From Tomocerus qinae (lineage: Eukaryota > Arthropoda > Collembola > Entomobryomorpha > Tomoceridae), in assembly GCA_020055645.1 (NCBI GenBank), contig CM034546.1, positions 124,145,875-124,209,874 on the forward strand: DNA of 64,000 nucleotides, read 5' to 3'. The notes beneath the pieces were generated by a model. The model was not told the origin of the DNA, did not search any database, and was given only the letters and a program-made list of their open reading frames with translations. Below are positions 1-11,740 of this stretch, in pieces. Made by a program: the position numbers and the translations under genes. How positions within the stretch are numbered: position 1 is the first letter of the stretch; every line of letters begins with the position of its first letter.

Positions 1-435
1 TTTGGATCTCCTGGATTTGCAAGGAAACAAGACGTAATCTTGCCATTCTCTTACTACGAAAAATCAATGACACTAATGCAGCAGAAATTAATGAGGAAGG
101 AAACTGTTTTCTTTGTCTTCTCCGATGACATCAACCTCGTCAAATCACAATTCAAAAATACGAAATTTTCACATCTGGTTTTTGTTTCCAATGAAAAATT
201 TTCTCGATTAACTGATTTCATATTAATGACCTTCTGCAAACACATTATCATTGCCAACAGCTCATTTAGCTGGTGGGCGGCTTATTTAAACAGGAACCCG
301 AAGAAAATTGTCATCGCACCGATGCCCAAGTATAGATATGATTGGTACTCCTCTCTCAGTTCGGTTATGATTCAAATCTATAACGGCAGTTTGGCATATC
401 CTAATGACTGGATTACGGTTAATCCATTTGGTTAA
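1..435 (+). CDS. GT11-family alpha-1,2-fucosyltransferase, C-terminal part (5' cut by window)
   Basis: The frame is open from base 1 to the TAA at 433-435, giving the last 144 residues of a longer protein. Near the N-terminal side there is a YYEKSM stretch, then FVFSDDI, then a CKHIIIANSSFSWWAAYLN block followed by KIVIAPMPKY. In GT11 fucosyltransferases the FSDD and NSSFSWW blocks form the C-terminal part of the GDP-fucose-binding fold. These enzymes transfer fucose to galactose on glycans in the Golgi, or are secreted. The missing N-terminal half should carry the HxRRGDY motif; it would lie to the left of the window. AATAAA-like polyadenylation sequence occurs around 548-555. Family assignment is firm; acceptor specificity is unknown. 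Confidence 0.85.
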   Translation, partial: FGSPGFARKQDVILPFSYYEKSMTLMQQKLMRKETVFFVFSDDINLVKSQFKNTKFSHLVFVSNEKFSRLTDFILMTFCKHIIIANSSFSWWAAYLNRNPKKIVIAPMPKYRYDWYSSLSSVMIQIYNGSLAYPNDWITVNPFG

Positions 436-2303
436 TATTTGGGTAATCCGTCTTCACAATTAGATCTTTTATTTTCATTACATTTTAAATTTAAGAAAAT
501 TCTGTAAAGACGATAATGTATTAATAATCTATTTTAATGAGAAGTTTAATAAAATAAGGGGGATTAATTGAATTTAAGTTTTAATTACTATTTTCACAAG
601 ACATACCTAATAATTATACAGAACAGCTCTTAACACAGATATGCATACAGTTGCATGTTGAAACTTGAGTTAAATGGTTTGTATAAATGCGCTTTGGCAT
701 TGCTAATTTTAACGAAAAATTCCATGGCATAGAAAATGCATACAAACTTAGAACATACTTAGATAGGTTTATAAGATGATCTCTACGTAGATGTTAAGTA
801 TTTCCTATGCTAACATGCATTTCCTTAAAATAAGGAAACATTTGCCGAGATTAAGAGTTCATTCGCCTTCTCATTCTCACCGTCATCTTTTTCCATTGAG
901 ATTAACGTTGCCTTGCTTATCAAACGTATCATAATGATATTATTCTAATTCTAAATATTCAAATTGTAATTTAAAATTTTTAAAAATTGGTAAAATTCTA
1001 TTCAGTTGAATTCAACGGATATCTGGAAAAATAAATTAGTTCATGTATGAGTAATAATTTAGCATTGCTTAATATATTAGCAAATTAAGTTGCATAAAAG
1101 TGATATCGAATAGTTGGCTAATAATATGCAAATTACTAAATAAAGTTACTAAATACATACAAATTGTATTCATCAAAATTAAATATAACTTTACAGCAAA
1201 TCAAAACGAGTTCATTCGACTTGGCTAACCGCAGTGTAATCAACCACAAGTACTTTTGTTTTCTGCTAGTATTTGTTAGAATTGTATTGATTTCTTTTTG
1301 ACCTATAGCAAGATTTATTTTCAACTTGTGAAATTACCCTAAAGGCCGTCAGTCGACACGCGAAGAGATTAAATAGTGGGATTGAGCGACCGTTTGTTGA
1401 CTTAGTACATTATTTCATCCCTTTCTTCAGCTTTGAACACTCTGCCCTACCGCCTAAGAACTGTTTTATTTTAGGCTAATGGCTAAATAAGATGTTATCT
1501 TATTTATTAGTACAATAGCATTTCCTAACACTACACCTTTTTAGTAACATAATCGTCTACCTATACTATACAAGGTAATCAATAATAAATACATATTATG
1601 TTGTAAATTCAATTTGCATTCCAAAAAACTTTTAAAAATGAAAAAACGTAAAATAATCGATATCTGACAATGTATCATAATGTACTTGTATGATAAAGTA
1701 AGTTTATTGCCTACAACGCTACGAGTACCATACGAACGATAGAATTCAATTCTTTGCATGTAATTCTAGCAACGAACCTAAAATGTCTACACGAATATTT
1801 GCGATTCAATAAATCCCGATTTCTCTAATCTGATAAAACGGCAAAAGTGTCCGCAATCAAAGACAAATCAATGAAAGTAAGCTATTACTTTGATAAACAT
1901 ATTACATTTGTGATACAAAGCTACAGGTAATATCTCAGGTAACATATTATACCACCTGATTCATAGATAGTGACAATCGTGGTGATCCAAACAAATACAG
2001 CTTTTAGCTAATTAAGTAACTATTTATATTAATTATGCATTTATTTATGCATACAACAATCGTGTATTATAATATCTGGTAAAAGTTGAGGTGAGTCAGG
2101 TGAGAACAAAGAAAACGATATTCCCCAATAAACCATTTGTTAAATTAAGACGGTATAAATAAAATCCAAATTAAAAAATATCAGAGCATTACTAATTGAC
2201 CTTAACATTTTTCCGAACTAAGATATTCAAATGATGAATGAATAGTTAGATAAACTGGCAAACGTTACAAATCCCAAGGCAAATTAACAATTAATTTACA
2301 AAC
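436..2303. other. AT-rich non-coding stretch
   Basis: No exon with convincing splice sites or recognisable protein was found on either strand. It should contain the missing downstream exons of the ankyrin gene on the minus strand if that gene is intact, but I could not identify them. Confidence 0.4.
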
Positions 2304-4186
2304 CTTATTACGAGCGTTGACATCACAGCCCAACTCGATTAGTTTTCCAGCGACTGGAACTAAGTTTTCTCTAGCCACGTGCATTAAAGGGGTCCAACCA
2401 AATTCCTGAAACGGAAACAATAATATAAATATCAATCTTCGTAACTGATTTTTGTGTTTAATTACTATAGCATACAATAAAAACATCTACAGCGGAAGTT
2501 ACTGCAATTTAGTGATAAACTAAAAGCTTTTAATTGCAGCTGCATTACGAAATGAAATAATGCAACAGCAAATACAGTGCTGCAAATAAATAATCCTTGT
2601 CGTTACAAATCATAAAATACCTATCAAACAATTAGGAGACAGATAAATTTGTGGCAAAACTTTTTTAATCAATGGTCAAAGTCTAGGTTAAAGGTTTTAA
2701 CTTAAAGCTAACTGTTACAAGCTCACAGTTGGGTTGAGAATGAAATTGAGAAATTGATCGACCTCCAAGATTTTTTATTTACACCTAAAAATAGAGTTAG
2801 AAAACACTAAATCTGGTTATTAGATTTTGAGTTATTGTTTGCAGTTATAAATAGTTTAAAACTGATTTATATTTGGTATTGGTTTGGTATAATTAGTATT
2901 CATTTGTTTCGCAGCGTTTTTCTTGTCCAGCACAAAATGGGCGAAACTCCAATGATACTTAACCCGTATGAATATGGATGTAAATAGAAGATAAAAGCAG
3001 TAATTTTATAATTTTCAAATTACCAATTTTAAGATTTAAGACAATTTTCAATTCAATTCACAATTCAACTATTTGAAACTAACCACTTCAAATTTTTAAT
3101 ATATAAGTTTTCCCTGTCTACTTTTGACTTTCTACATAGTAAAATCCAAAACGGTCATTGATTTATTTAAAATAATTAAAATTGGAAAAAAACATACCTT
3201 ATCAGCAGCTTCATGAAGAGGTTTAGGATCTGTGTACTTCCCTTCAGTGATGTCATTTTGCAATTTTTTCAAATAACTTTCTAGATCACTCCATTTCAAT
3301 TTCTGACACGCAACTAAAATTCTAGCGACATCCTTTGCCAGTTTTTGAGGATTCGCACTGACAACTGTGCCAGTTGCATCCTTGGATGGTGATACCATGA
3401 GGGACTCTGACGAAGATATTCTTTGAAGCTCTTCTTTCTTGGGTGATTTGGCAGGAGATTTCAGATCAGAAGAAGCACTAGGCACTTTCGTATTGTCTAC
3501 TTCTGGTGTATTATTGCCCATGTCAAGACTTTCTCTCCGGGCAGCCAGGCGTAGCATCTTTTTGACATTTTGTTTCTTGTCGGGATCAATTTTGACCATA
3601 CTTTTAATGCTGCTAGCTGAACTGTCTCTACTGCCTTTGCCCTGAGGAATTTTTTTACGGGCTTTTTCCAACTCTGGAGATTGAACTGCGATAGATGGAA
3701 TAGCAGCTAATTTTGATGGATTTAGTTTATCAGTATCAACCTTTAAAATATCTTCTGTCTCTGTCATCGCATTATCTAAAATATCTTTCGGTACGAATGA
3801 ATCTGCGATGTCCACAGTTGTCATCGTAAGAGCCCCGAATCCTTTTTCCATTAGAGAATTCATTTTCAAGCCTGTTTTGGTGTCTTCGCTCTAAATAAAA
3901 TAAAAAACAATATAATATTAAAAAATAATAAATATTTTTTAAAGTATTTTGCGGAATAATCACCAAAAACTTGCCAAATCAGCTGATACTCAACTACTAC
4001 TAGAAAATAGGAATTTTGTGTAAATAAAAGTCACAAACAAAAGTGTGTTAAGGCCTTGATTTTTTTTGAAAGTGAAATTTTATACTTTTTATAAAGCTTA
4101 GAAGAATTATTGTTAGTTCTTGAATATTTGTCTGACCTTTTAGAATTTCTTTCCGTTGACGCCGGTTCTAACTCTACTGATTGCTT
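2304..4186 (-). CDS. Ankyrin-repeat protein, internal fragment of a larger gene
   Basis: Three minus-strand exons join in phase: 4186-4137, 3888-3198 and 2405-2304. The first encodes a short polar segment beginning KQSVELEPAS. The second has about 230 residues: a low-complexity Ser/Lys/Pro-rich region with many SP and KSPKK sites, then a helical stretch (KLAKDVARILVACQKLKWSD) and PLHEAADK. The third continues EFGWTPLMHVAREN to GCDVNARNK. Together, PLHEAADK plus FGWTPLMHVA and GCDVN make the end of one ankyrin repeat and a full following one. Donors are gtatgt and gtttgt; the 3888 acceptor uses the second of two overlapping AGs (tttagag), which the phase requires. Start, stop and further repeats are not found, so this may be part of a long gene with distant exons, or a decayed copy. 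Ankyrin repeats bind proteins; the partner is unknown. Confidence 0.6.
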
Positions 4187-5854
4187 CTGTGAGTAAAAGT
4201 CCAGTCCATTCCAGGTTTAAGTATAGTACGGATTTGTTGTTTGTGTTGTAAAATTGTGACAAAAGCAGGCCAGTCTGTGGGCCATTGAGATGCCGTCGTA
4301 AAACTGCTCTGCGTAATTGACTGCATGGAGTGCTTGCTAAATCTTTCCTCGGGTCTTGAAGAAATTAAATTGCGGAGAAAGCAACAGAACGCAACGGTAA
4401 CCCAATTTAAATCCAAAGTCAACTGTATTATAAAGGGAATGTGGCAATTACTCACTTCACAGTACATTTTTTAGTGAGGGATACGAATTGCTTTATTTTT
4501 AATACGACCATGTATATATTTAAGTAGAGCATATTTTGTTTAGCCGCATGGTATGTAGAGTCGGTAGAAAAGGCTGTTGTATGTATCGTCATAATTTGCA
4601 TTAAACTTGCATGTCTACAGCACATAATAGTCGGCAGGATCGGGGAGTCGGGTCGAGGAGCAGATAGTAAACGAGGCAAGGTGAGATCTTGTTTCCTTTG
4701 CCTAAATGCAACTATAGCATGTCATGTACAATGTATACTGCTCTACACATTGCCCTATCTTTCATCTCTTAAAATGCACTTTCTTTCTTTTGGACACATG
4801 CAACCAACTTGAGAAATCACCTGAAATTCTACACATACAGTTCTTGGACTTTTACAGTGCTAAATACATTTATTACAACTACGTACAACTTAAACTAAGT
4901 TAAATGCTGCCTTAGCATATTGTATACGTACACGCTCAGAAAAAATCTCTGGATATCGACCAAAAACAAATTCAATACCAGCAGAATCGGGAAGTTATTT
5001 GATATCGCCCGATAATTGCGGCAGCCTTGAACAAGGTTGCAGTTTAGGTCGATATCATGTAAAGGGTTTACCATAGATCAGCAAAGCGAAGGCTCTCTCA
5101 ATGGTTAAGGTTTAATTCTATATCGACCACCTGCGTTACTCTATTTCGAACAAAGTATACCTTTTACAAGCGAAAGCTACCTCACGTGATGCCATATCCT
5201 TGAATAATTAAAACAACGATTCACAATGCCCCATTTAACAGCTTTATTTAGCAAAATCAATTCATGGAAACAAATAATACTATTTACACACATTTAGTAC
5301 TATTAAACTATGTGGGGAAACACGCAGCTGGTGTATATGTGGCATGTAGCGTATAAAATCAGAGTTTACTTCATTTACAAAATACAACGCGGCAAACTTA
5401 AAATAAACCAATAGTACGCTTTACATTATTCGTAAGTTTTGCGCAGGCTGGAGGCATGTTTTTATGTGGTAAACTGTTGTAAATGACTTTGACGGCTAAC
5501 GCGCAGACTCATTTCTAACTGTATCGCAGATTATAGACATCTGCTGGTTGAAATGTGCTAATAAATAGCGAAGTAAAGTTAGTTTTACTAATATTTAAAT
5601 TGGTGTGCACACGGTAGTGCCTTCGTAAATGTTGTATGATTTACAATTTTGCTAACTAACCCACAGATACTCACTGAATGATTTCCCCCTATATTAGTTT
5701 ATACTAAATTAATTCTATTTCTAATGTTATATTGTACCCCTATATTAAACATCAATATTTTATTTAGGTCAGCATAACCATAAATAATGTTTTCTTACAG
5801 TACAACAAAACTAAAATGGGTTGATGAGGATGTTAATAACAATAAAAAGATTAA
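4187..5854. other. Non-coding stretch upstream of the ankyrin fragment
   Basis: Several open frames exist on the minus strand (4174-4679), but none joins the exon at 4186 in a convincing way and none resembles a known protein. Between 4950 and 5190 there are four separated GATATCG-type words, which look like degraded repeat units. Nothing else is supported. Confidence 0.3.
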
Positions 5855-6381
5855 TTAGCCAATTCGTTGCTGGATTTGACCCAGTAAAGCTTGTACGGGG
5901 GAAGAAACCTTTGTTGGATCAATAGATCTTTCAAACACTGCAATGTCTACAAAATGACAAGGTGCCATTGACTGCTTTGGAAAATCAGTATTAAGTACAA
6001 TAAAAGATTTATAACAAGTATCAAAAGCAGATAAAAATTAGGTTCACAAGGTAGAAGAAATTTATTGAAAACAATCCAGAAATCCGAAAACACAATATTA
6101 CGCATGTCTCCTAATCCCAGTATAAATGGTGTTGTTAATATGTTGTCTATTAGTATTTCTTTTGGGTTGTAGTTCATCTGGAAATATAAAAAGGATGTTA
6201 CATAACTATTTATAAATCGATTCATATATTTACATTAAAAAATTATATTTATTTACCGGTTTATAAACGAACATTGATTCAAGGGTCTCCATTTTTGAAA
6301 TTTTAATAGTAGGCTGCTTTCCAAGGATATTGCCTCCTCTTTTACGATTAGACGTTCTTGCAGTAGTATCCGGTGTGTTAA
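5855..6381 (-). CDS. Unrecognised gene, 3' exons only
   Basis: Three minus-strand coding blocks look related. The block 6381-6257 follows a ctgcag acceptor, reads NTPDTTARTSNRKRGGN to METLESMFVYKP and ends at a gtaaat donor. The block beginning at 6177 follows a tttccag acceptor and reads MNYNPKEILIDNILTTPF. The block 5971-5855 follows a gcag acceptor and reads SMAPCHFVDIAVFERS to the stop after QIQQRIG. The first junction is phase-consistent; I could not find a good donor for the middle block, so that junction is open. The first block is basic and Ser/Thr-rich, as in nuclear proteins. No family is recognised and the upstream exons are not identified. It could also be a decayed gene. Confidence 0.35.
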
Positions 6382-6651
6382 CTGCAGTGACGTTCTTTCG
6401 TCCACATTGTGCCAAAAGGTTAGATAGCAATAAAATATAAGCCTACTAAGTCGATGTCATCTGCAAACATAATGAAAAATGGTTAACCAAAAATCACAAT
6501 TTATAAATTTTCTGTAACATAAATTGGATAAATATTTGAATGCTAATCATAAATTTAGAGTTGTATTGTTTGGTTGCTAAAACTTCAATGCTAATGGCCA
6601 CTTTAATTTAGCATGTTTTGGTTGCTAAAAATTTTATTGCTAACTGTTTAC

Positions 6652-7075
6652 GTTGGTTGCTACATTTACTTTAGCCAACTTGTGCGTTGGTTGCTACATT
6701 TACTTTAGCCAACTTGTACGTTGGTTGCTACATTTACTTTAGCCAACTTGTACGTTGGTTGCTACATATTATGCAGCCATTGCGTACGTTGGTTGCTACA
6801 TGTATTACAGTCACTATGTACGTTGGTTGCTACATGTATTGCAACATCTGTGTATGTTGGTTGCTACATATTATGCAGCCATTACGTACGTTGGTTGCTA
6901 CATATTATGCAGCCATTACGTACGTTGGTTGCTACACATTATGCAGCCATTACGTACGTTGGTTGCTACATGTATTACAGTCACTATGTACGTTGGTTGC
7001 TACATGTATTACAGTCACTATGTACGTTGGTTGCTACATGTATTGCAACATCTGTGTATGTTGGTTGCTACAAGC
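6652..7075. repeat. 34-bp minisatellite, about 13 units
   Basis: Units share the core ACGTTGGTTGCTACAT followed by one of four tails: A (ttactttagccaacttgt), B (attatgcagccattacgt), C (gtattacagtcactatgt) and D (gtattgcaacatctgtgt). The order is A A A B C D B B B C C D, so blocks have been copied as groups. Degenerate ggttgcta words at 6570-6650 look like older units. Because 34 is not a multiple of 3, the same peptide cycle is open in all three forward frames, which shows these are not genes. Confidence 0.9.
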
Positions 7076-7303
7076 AGTTCAACCAACTCTTACAAATAGT
7101 GCAGCCGGCCAGTATTTTAACCGCCGCAGGTATATCTAAAGATATCGAATTTAAATGTGCGCTATGTGCTGCAGTAGAGAGGGAATTTCAAAAATAAGCG
7201 GTCCTACTTGGTTTGTTTTAGAGCTAAAGCGTTTCCTTTCATCTGCAAACAGCCTTCAACATTAAACTGAGGATAATTAAAAACAAGATTTTAATACGGA
7301 ACT

Positions 7304-7968
7304 ATGGACATAAAAATTGTAAAACAGAAATGGAACGAAATATTTGACAGGACACTTACGGACTTAAGTCAGAATGGCTTCTTAAACAAGTCCATAACCA
7401 ACGACGACGTTTTGGACATGTTATTTAGCCATGCAGTTTATAGACGTTTGAAGCAGTCCCGAAAACAGTAAAATAAATAATAAACAGAAATCATTTAAAA
7501 TAAATAATAAATAAATTTTTAATATATGCATTATTGTGCATTATATTATTTGATTTTAAATTAATTTTAGATCAAAAACGATTGATCAGACGGCCAACGC
7601 ACCTCAAAAATCGTCAATTGCAAATGAAATGTTAGTAATTATATAATCTTAATTAATTTACTGAAGAAAAATTTAATAATTTCTAACTAGGGGAAAAAAA
7701 TAAATGCATAAGTGAACATACATCTGACAATGATCTTTCATTATCATTAGGCACGCGCAGGCAGGATATTTCTGAACTCGACGCAGAGGCGGATTTGACT
7801 GCGTTCAATGAATATTTGAAACGGTTGGTGGTTTTTAATATTTATTGTTAAGCAGTAAACTTTCAATATCTTCAATTAAAAACTATAAAATGTATAAATA
7901 TAATCATAACTTGCATTTTTTCTAGGGAGCGAGAGTTATTGATGCATTCTAACGGTTCATCGTCCTAA
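7304..7968 (+). CDS. Small four-exon gene, 109-aa protein of unknown function
   Basis: Exons 7304-7467, 7571-7630, 7761-7823 and 7926-7968 join in phases 2, 2 and 2 and close exactly at TAA (330 nt). Donors are gtaaaa, gttagt and gttggt; acceptors are ttttag, gcgcag and ttctag. An AATAAA overlaps the stop codon (7967-7972). The protein starts MDIKIVKQKWNEIFDRTL and ends LMHSNGSSS. It has no signal peptide or membrane segment. It looks mainly helical, with an N-terminal part containing ITNDDVLDMLFSHAVYRRLK, a Gln/Ser linker, and a charged C-terminal helix (FNEYLKRERELL). The pattern suits a small adaptor or subunit of a complex, but I recognise no family. The exon model is well supported by exact phase closure; function is unknown. 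Confidence 0.65.
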
Positions 7969-9984
7969 TAAATTTGTTGTCCTCTACATATAACTTGCTG
8001 ATTTAATATTTGATAAGAATAATTTAAAAATTGAATAAACTTACCTTCATAATTATGCAAAAGATGTTGCAAATTTAGTCCTGTAAGAAGATCTTTCACC
8101 AAAGAGAACAGCATTTCTGTAGCAAACCAACTTTATATCTAATATTACACGTCTTTTAAACAATTAACAATTTAAATTTAGTCGTTAATTTTAGTTAGTT
8201 AATGCTTTCAACTTGCTTCGACAAAGTTTTGAAAGGTGGGGGCAGTATTGTGGCTTCTGTTCTACGTAGTGGGCGCAGGCTATAGTATTATCGCGAGTAA
8301 CTATGCCTCGGCTATTGGTTGGTGTTCCTCCTAACACAACACACCAAGTGGAAAAAGAGTAACGTTCGGTCGATATTGAGTAACCAGGTGCTTCTAGTAG
8401 GAACAAACTAAAACACTTTTCTGAGCGTGTACTTGTACTAGTACCTCGAGCATTTCAATGATTTCATTTCACTACTAGTCCATGTTATTATACAGAATCC
8501 TGCAACCGAACCTGAAAGACCGCAATACATACAACAGCATTACAATTTACAATGCTACTCAATATACTATTAACAGGGCTATGTGAGACAGAATAAAAGT
8601 AATAAAGCTGTGTACGTGTGTATTATATTATATTGTCGTCAATTCATCTAAACAGTTTTCTTGTAATCTACAATGTACTAATATGAACTACAAAGTATGG
8701 GCTACATAAACATTTATGCCTGCCAAATGCGACAATTGTAACTTACTGCGCATTGTAAATTCTATATAGCCAATGTTTTATCTGACTACGTGGCTGTCAT
8801 TGTGCGTATTTTTATAATATGAACACGTGGAGAATAAAATACTAGTAAATAATGTTGCCAACTAAACCAAGTAACTATACTTATATGTATAAAAGCCTCG
8901 GTGTAATTCTATGAAATAATATATTAGACTGAAAAATTCAGCTTGTCCAACCAAAAAGGAAAAAAATACATTTTTAAAAATATATTACTAATTAATAGCC
9001 CAATTTCATGTACATATATAATTTTCATTAGGAATTTAATTGGTGAAAATACCCCTTGAGGTCCTCACCTATAGGGGTCCCCTGTAAATGTTAATTTTGC
9101 ACTATCATTATGCACAATTTAATATTATTAATCTTCAATGTGTTTCATTAACTACTAAAAAGTTTTTAGTAGTCAATAACATTCATATTATATTAATGAT
9201 ATCATGTAGTAAAAATATTTACTGCCCTGACTATCAATATTGTATAAATATTGGGATAAAAAACTTTTATACGTAAGCGTATAGCCTTTACCATGTATTT
9301 CTCCATAAGAGTTTTAAATTGAATGCTTATCAATTCCATTGTGGTGTTTAAAGAGAAGTAAACGTCTGCAAATAGTTGACTATTTTATTACAAAATACCT
9401 ATTTGGTAAATGATGAGGGTTGCGACTGAATAATTCACCAAAATAATACGTTGTGTGCTTGGATTTACTTTGGTATTAACTGTGGTTGACTTTTTTAAAC
9501 CCACGCTAGATTTAACTTGCAAATAACTAGCTTTAATAGAATTTCCTTTTTCCTTATCATTAAATAATGCTTCTTGCTTCACCTTGGAACTGACAGGACG
9601 ACTTTAATATTGTTTTGAATGGACTTAATTTTATTGATGTGTATGAAAAGTGCATATCTTTACTTTTATGGGTAGTAAAGCTATGAGGCAATTTTATTTA
9701 TAGAAAATGGTATATTTTAAAACTAGTATTAATGTTAAAGTGTATATACAGAGCACAGCAGGATATTCAGCGGTTTATGAAAATTATTCGCAAAAAAAAT
9801 TATCTGACAAAATGGTAATTCAGCTCATAACCGCATTTTTTAAGAAAGAATGGCTTCCAGATGGTACAAATAGCCCCTACGTGAAACTAACTGTAATCAG
9901 TAATATTTGGCCAGTTGCAGAATTCGCAGATTTTAATTTAGCTACCAATAATACTTGTCTCCCACAATTGTCCGTTTAGCCGCC
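7969..9984. other. Non-coding stretch with defensin-gene upstream region
   Basis: No convincing exon was seen. A Lys-rich minus-strand open frame at 9388-9582 lacks clear splice support. The last bases before the defensin-like ATG read gccgcc, a textbook strong translation-start context. A perfect 10-bp palindrome ggggtcccct at 9074-9083 resembles, but does not match well, an NF-kappaB-type site; I do not call it as one. Confidence 0.35.
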
Positions 9985-10429
9985 ATGAACAAAATATTCT
10001 TTTACGGAATCTTAATTACCTTGATTGTTTATTCAGCAAACTTTGATTTGGTAAGTATTATACTCACTCCAAATATATTTTTATGCGAAAACTTTATTAT
10101 TATTACTTTTTATTTTTTTCCCACACACAATTCCTTCAGTATGCATTTTTTATTCATTTAAATGGCGATTCCTAAATAATTTTACCTTAATGAACTGAAG
10201 TATTAACATTTCCAATGGCTTTGACTCTACTAAATATCAAATTCGTTTAAAAATTTAGGTTTCTGGGCAATTACAACTGGGTATTAGCTGTGCTTCTGGA
10301 ACAGAAGGTTTCCTGACATGTAATAAAGCGTGTAGAGATCGCGGATGTTGGTTTTCGGAATGTGAAAAGGGGAAATGTATTTGTTCTGACACACGCAACA
10401 GCAAATGCAGGAAAAAGTCTATCGACTGA
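9985..10429 (+). CDS. CS-alpha-beta defensin-like secreted peptide with eight cysteines
   Basis: Two exons, 9985-10050 and 10259-10429, join in phase 0 (gtaagt donor, aaatttag acceptor) to give 78 residues. Exon 1 is essentially the signal peptide (MNKIFFYGILITLIVYSA). Exon 2 carries the mature peptide with cysteines at 33, 43, 47, 52, 57, 62, 64 and 72. C43-x3-C47, the C57 nine residues after C47, and C62-x1-C64 form the CS-alpha-beta signature of invertebrate defensins and scorpion-type peptides; C33 is the leading cysteine. C52 and C72 are additional and could form a fourth disulfide. The tail is basic (CRKKSID). Such peptides are usually antimicrobial and bind bacterial cell-wall lipid II or membranes, or act as channel blockers. 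Which applies here cannot be told. The start codon sits in a gccgccATG context. Confidence 0.85.
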
Positions 10430-11163
10430 TTATAATAACTATGCATAATCACAAAAAAGTGATTTAAATCCTTGTAATATTGAATCGCGATTGAATGTGC
10501 AATTTAATGTGTATAATTATTAAACTTTAGAAAATGCAACATCGATATTATCAAAGCCATTAATTTAAAATAAAATTGATTTAATCTGTTCTAAATAAAT
10601 GGGTTTAAGATACCGAATAGTGAAAATAAAAATGCATTTTTCATGACATTTGCAGTTTTCAGCTTATTTCACATTTTAGAACACGAAATATTTGCTACCG
10701 ATTACACTCCTACCAAAATGACATATTATTAAAGTAAAAAATCTAACACTTCCTTTATTCTTGGATTTAGGGGGTGTGTCTTGACCCAACTCGTTGTGTC
10801 TTGTGCATGTTAGAAATATAAATGTTACAATTTTCTTGAACTGTAACTATCTATCTGCCTTCTTGATTGTGTACCCTGTCATTATTGATTCAAAAACATA
10901 GACACGGAGAATTTTTCATTAGTGATAAGTAGTTTTCACGCCACAAGCAAATACATAGAAAAATTGTCTTACGAAAGAAGGTAGTAATTTTAAACCTAAA
11001 ATTATGTATTCTGTTACAACCCAACATGAATCTTGATATCTAGAATAAAACTAGTTTAATAATCAGTTTTATAAAGTCGAGCATGTATTTGAAATAAGTT
11101 GATAGAAGCTTTATAGATAATATATGGACGTTTAGCAATAAAAAGTACCCATGGCTTGTCTGT
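10430..11163. other. Non-coding stretch downstream of the defensin-like gene
   Basis: AT-rich sequence with no recognisable gene. Several AATAAA words (for example 10591-10596) could serve the defensin-like gene for 3' end formation. Confidence 0.3.
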
Positions 11164-11480
11164 CTGTTATACCTTTACAAGGACGTATTTAGAGGGGGGT
11201 GCTATAGAGTGCTTAAGGACCCCCTAAATTTCCCAAAAGACACTAGATATTTTCTCAAAGTTTACTAAAAAGTATTTTTATAGGTTGAAGTAAGGCAGTG
11301 GTTGCACAAATACCTATTCTGTTATACCTTTACAAGGACAGAAGGACGTATTTAGGGGGATACATGAGTGCTTAAGCAACCCCTTTTCCCAAAAGACACT
11401 AGATATTATTTCAAATTTTAATAAAAAGCATTTTTATGGGTTAAAGTAAGGCAGCGTGCAGTGGTTGCACACATACCTAT
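11164..11480. repeat. Tandem duplication (about 155 bp x2) of a chimeric MITE fragment
   Basis: The words CTGTTATACCTTTACAAGGA recur at 11164 and 11319. Each copy joins a piece of the GTGCTTAAG-type element (compare 42883-43030) to the left end of the GGTTGAAGTAAGGCAG-type MITE. The two copies differ by small indels. Confidence 0.7.
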
Positions 11481-11597
11481 TAATGTCATTGTTTTAAATA
11501 GGTTAGCTCCCTCGAAATCGGGTTGTGAAAGCGGGTTGCGGTCTTTTGTATTTCATGGCACGATTTTTAAAATGTGTAACCATTGTCTCACTTCAAC
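11439..11597. mobile_element. MITE, GGTTGAAGTAAGGCAG family, degenerate copy
   Basis: It begins GGTTAAAGTAAGGCAG and ends with the inverse CTCACTTCAAC. The interior shares CTCGAAA and GTATTTCATGGCACGATTTTT-like sequence with the copies at 11607 and 36729. Confidence 0.7.
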
Positions 11598-11606
11598 TCA
11601 AACTTT

Positions 11607-11740
11607 GGTTGAAGTAAGGCATTGATTGCATAAATACCTTCGTTTTAATTAGGTTAAGTCCCTCGAAAGTAGGTTCTGTTATGTCGTATGTATTTCATTG
11701 CGTGATTTTTAAAATGTTCAACCACTGTCTTACTTCAACC
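11607..11740. mobile_element. MITE, GGTTGAAGTAAGGCAG family
   Basis: Terminal inverted repeats are GGTTGAAGTAAGGCA on the left and TCTTACTTCAACC on the right. The interior is colinear with the better-preserved copy at 36729-36853. Confidence 0.75.

Noticed and set aside
4174..4679. Minus-strand frames of 75-97 codons upstream of the ankyrin fragment
   Set aside because: They do not join the exon at 4186 in phase and show no recognisable domain.
6687..7197. Three overlapping forward open frames of 114-158 codons with a cycling VATYYAAITYVGCY-type peptide
   Set aside because: They are the same 34-bp repeat read in all three frames; no splice sites or start context.
9707..9979. 90-codon forward frame just upstream of the defensin-like gene
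   Set aside because: Ends directly before the defensin ATG, has no domain or splice support, and is probably the promoter region.
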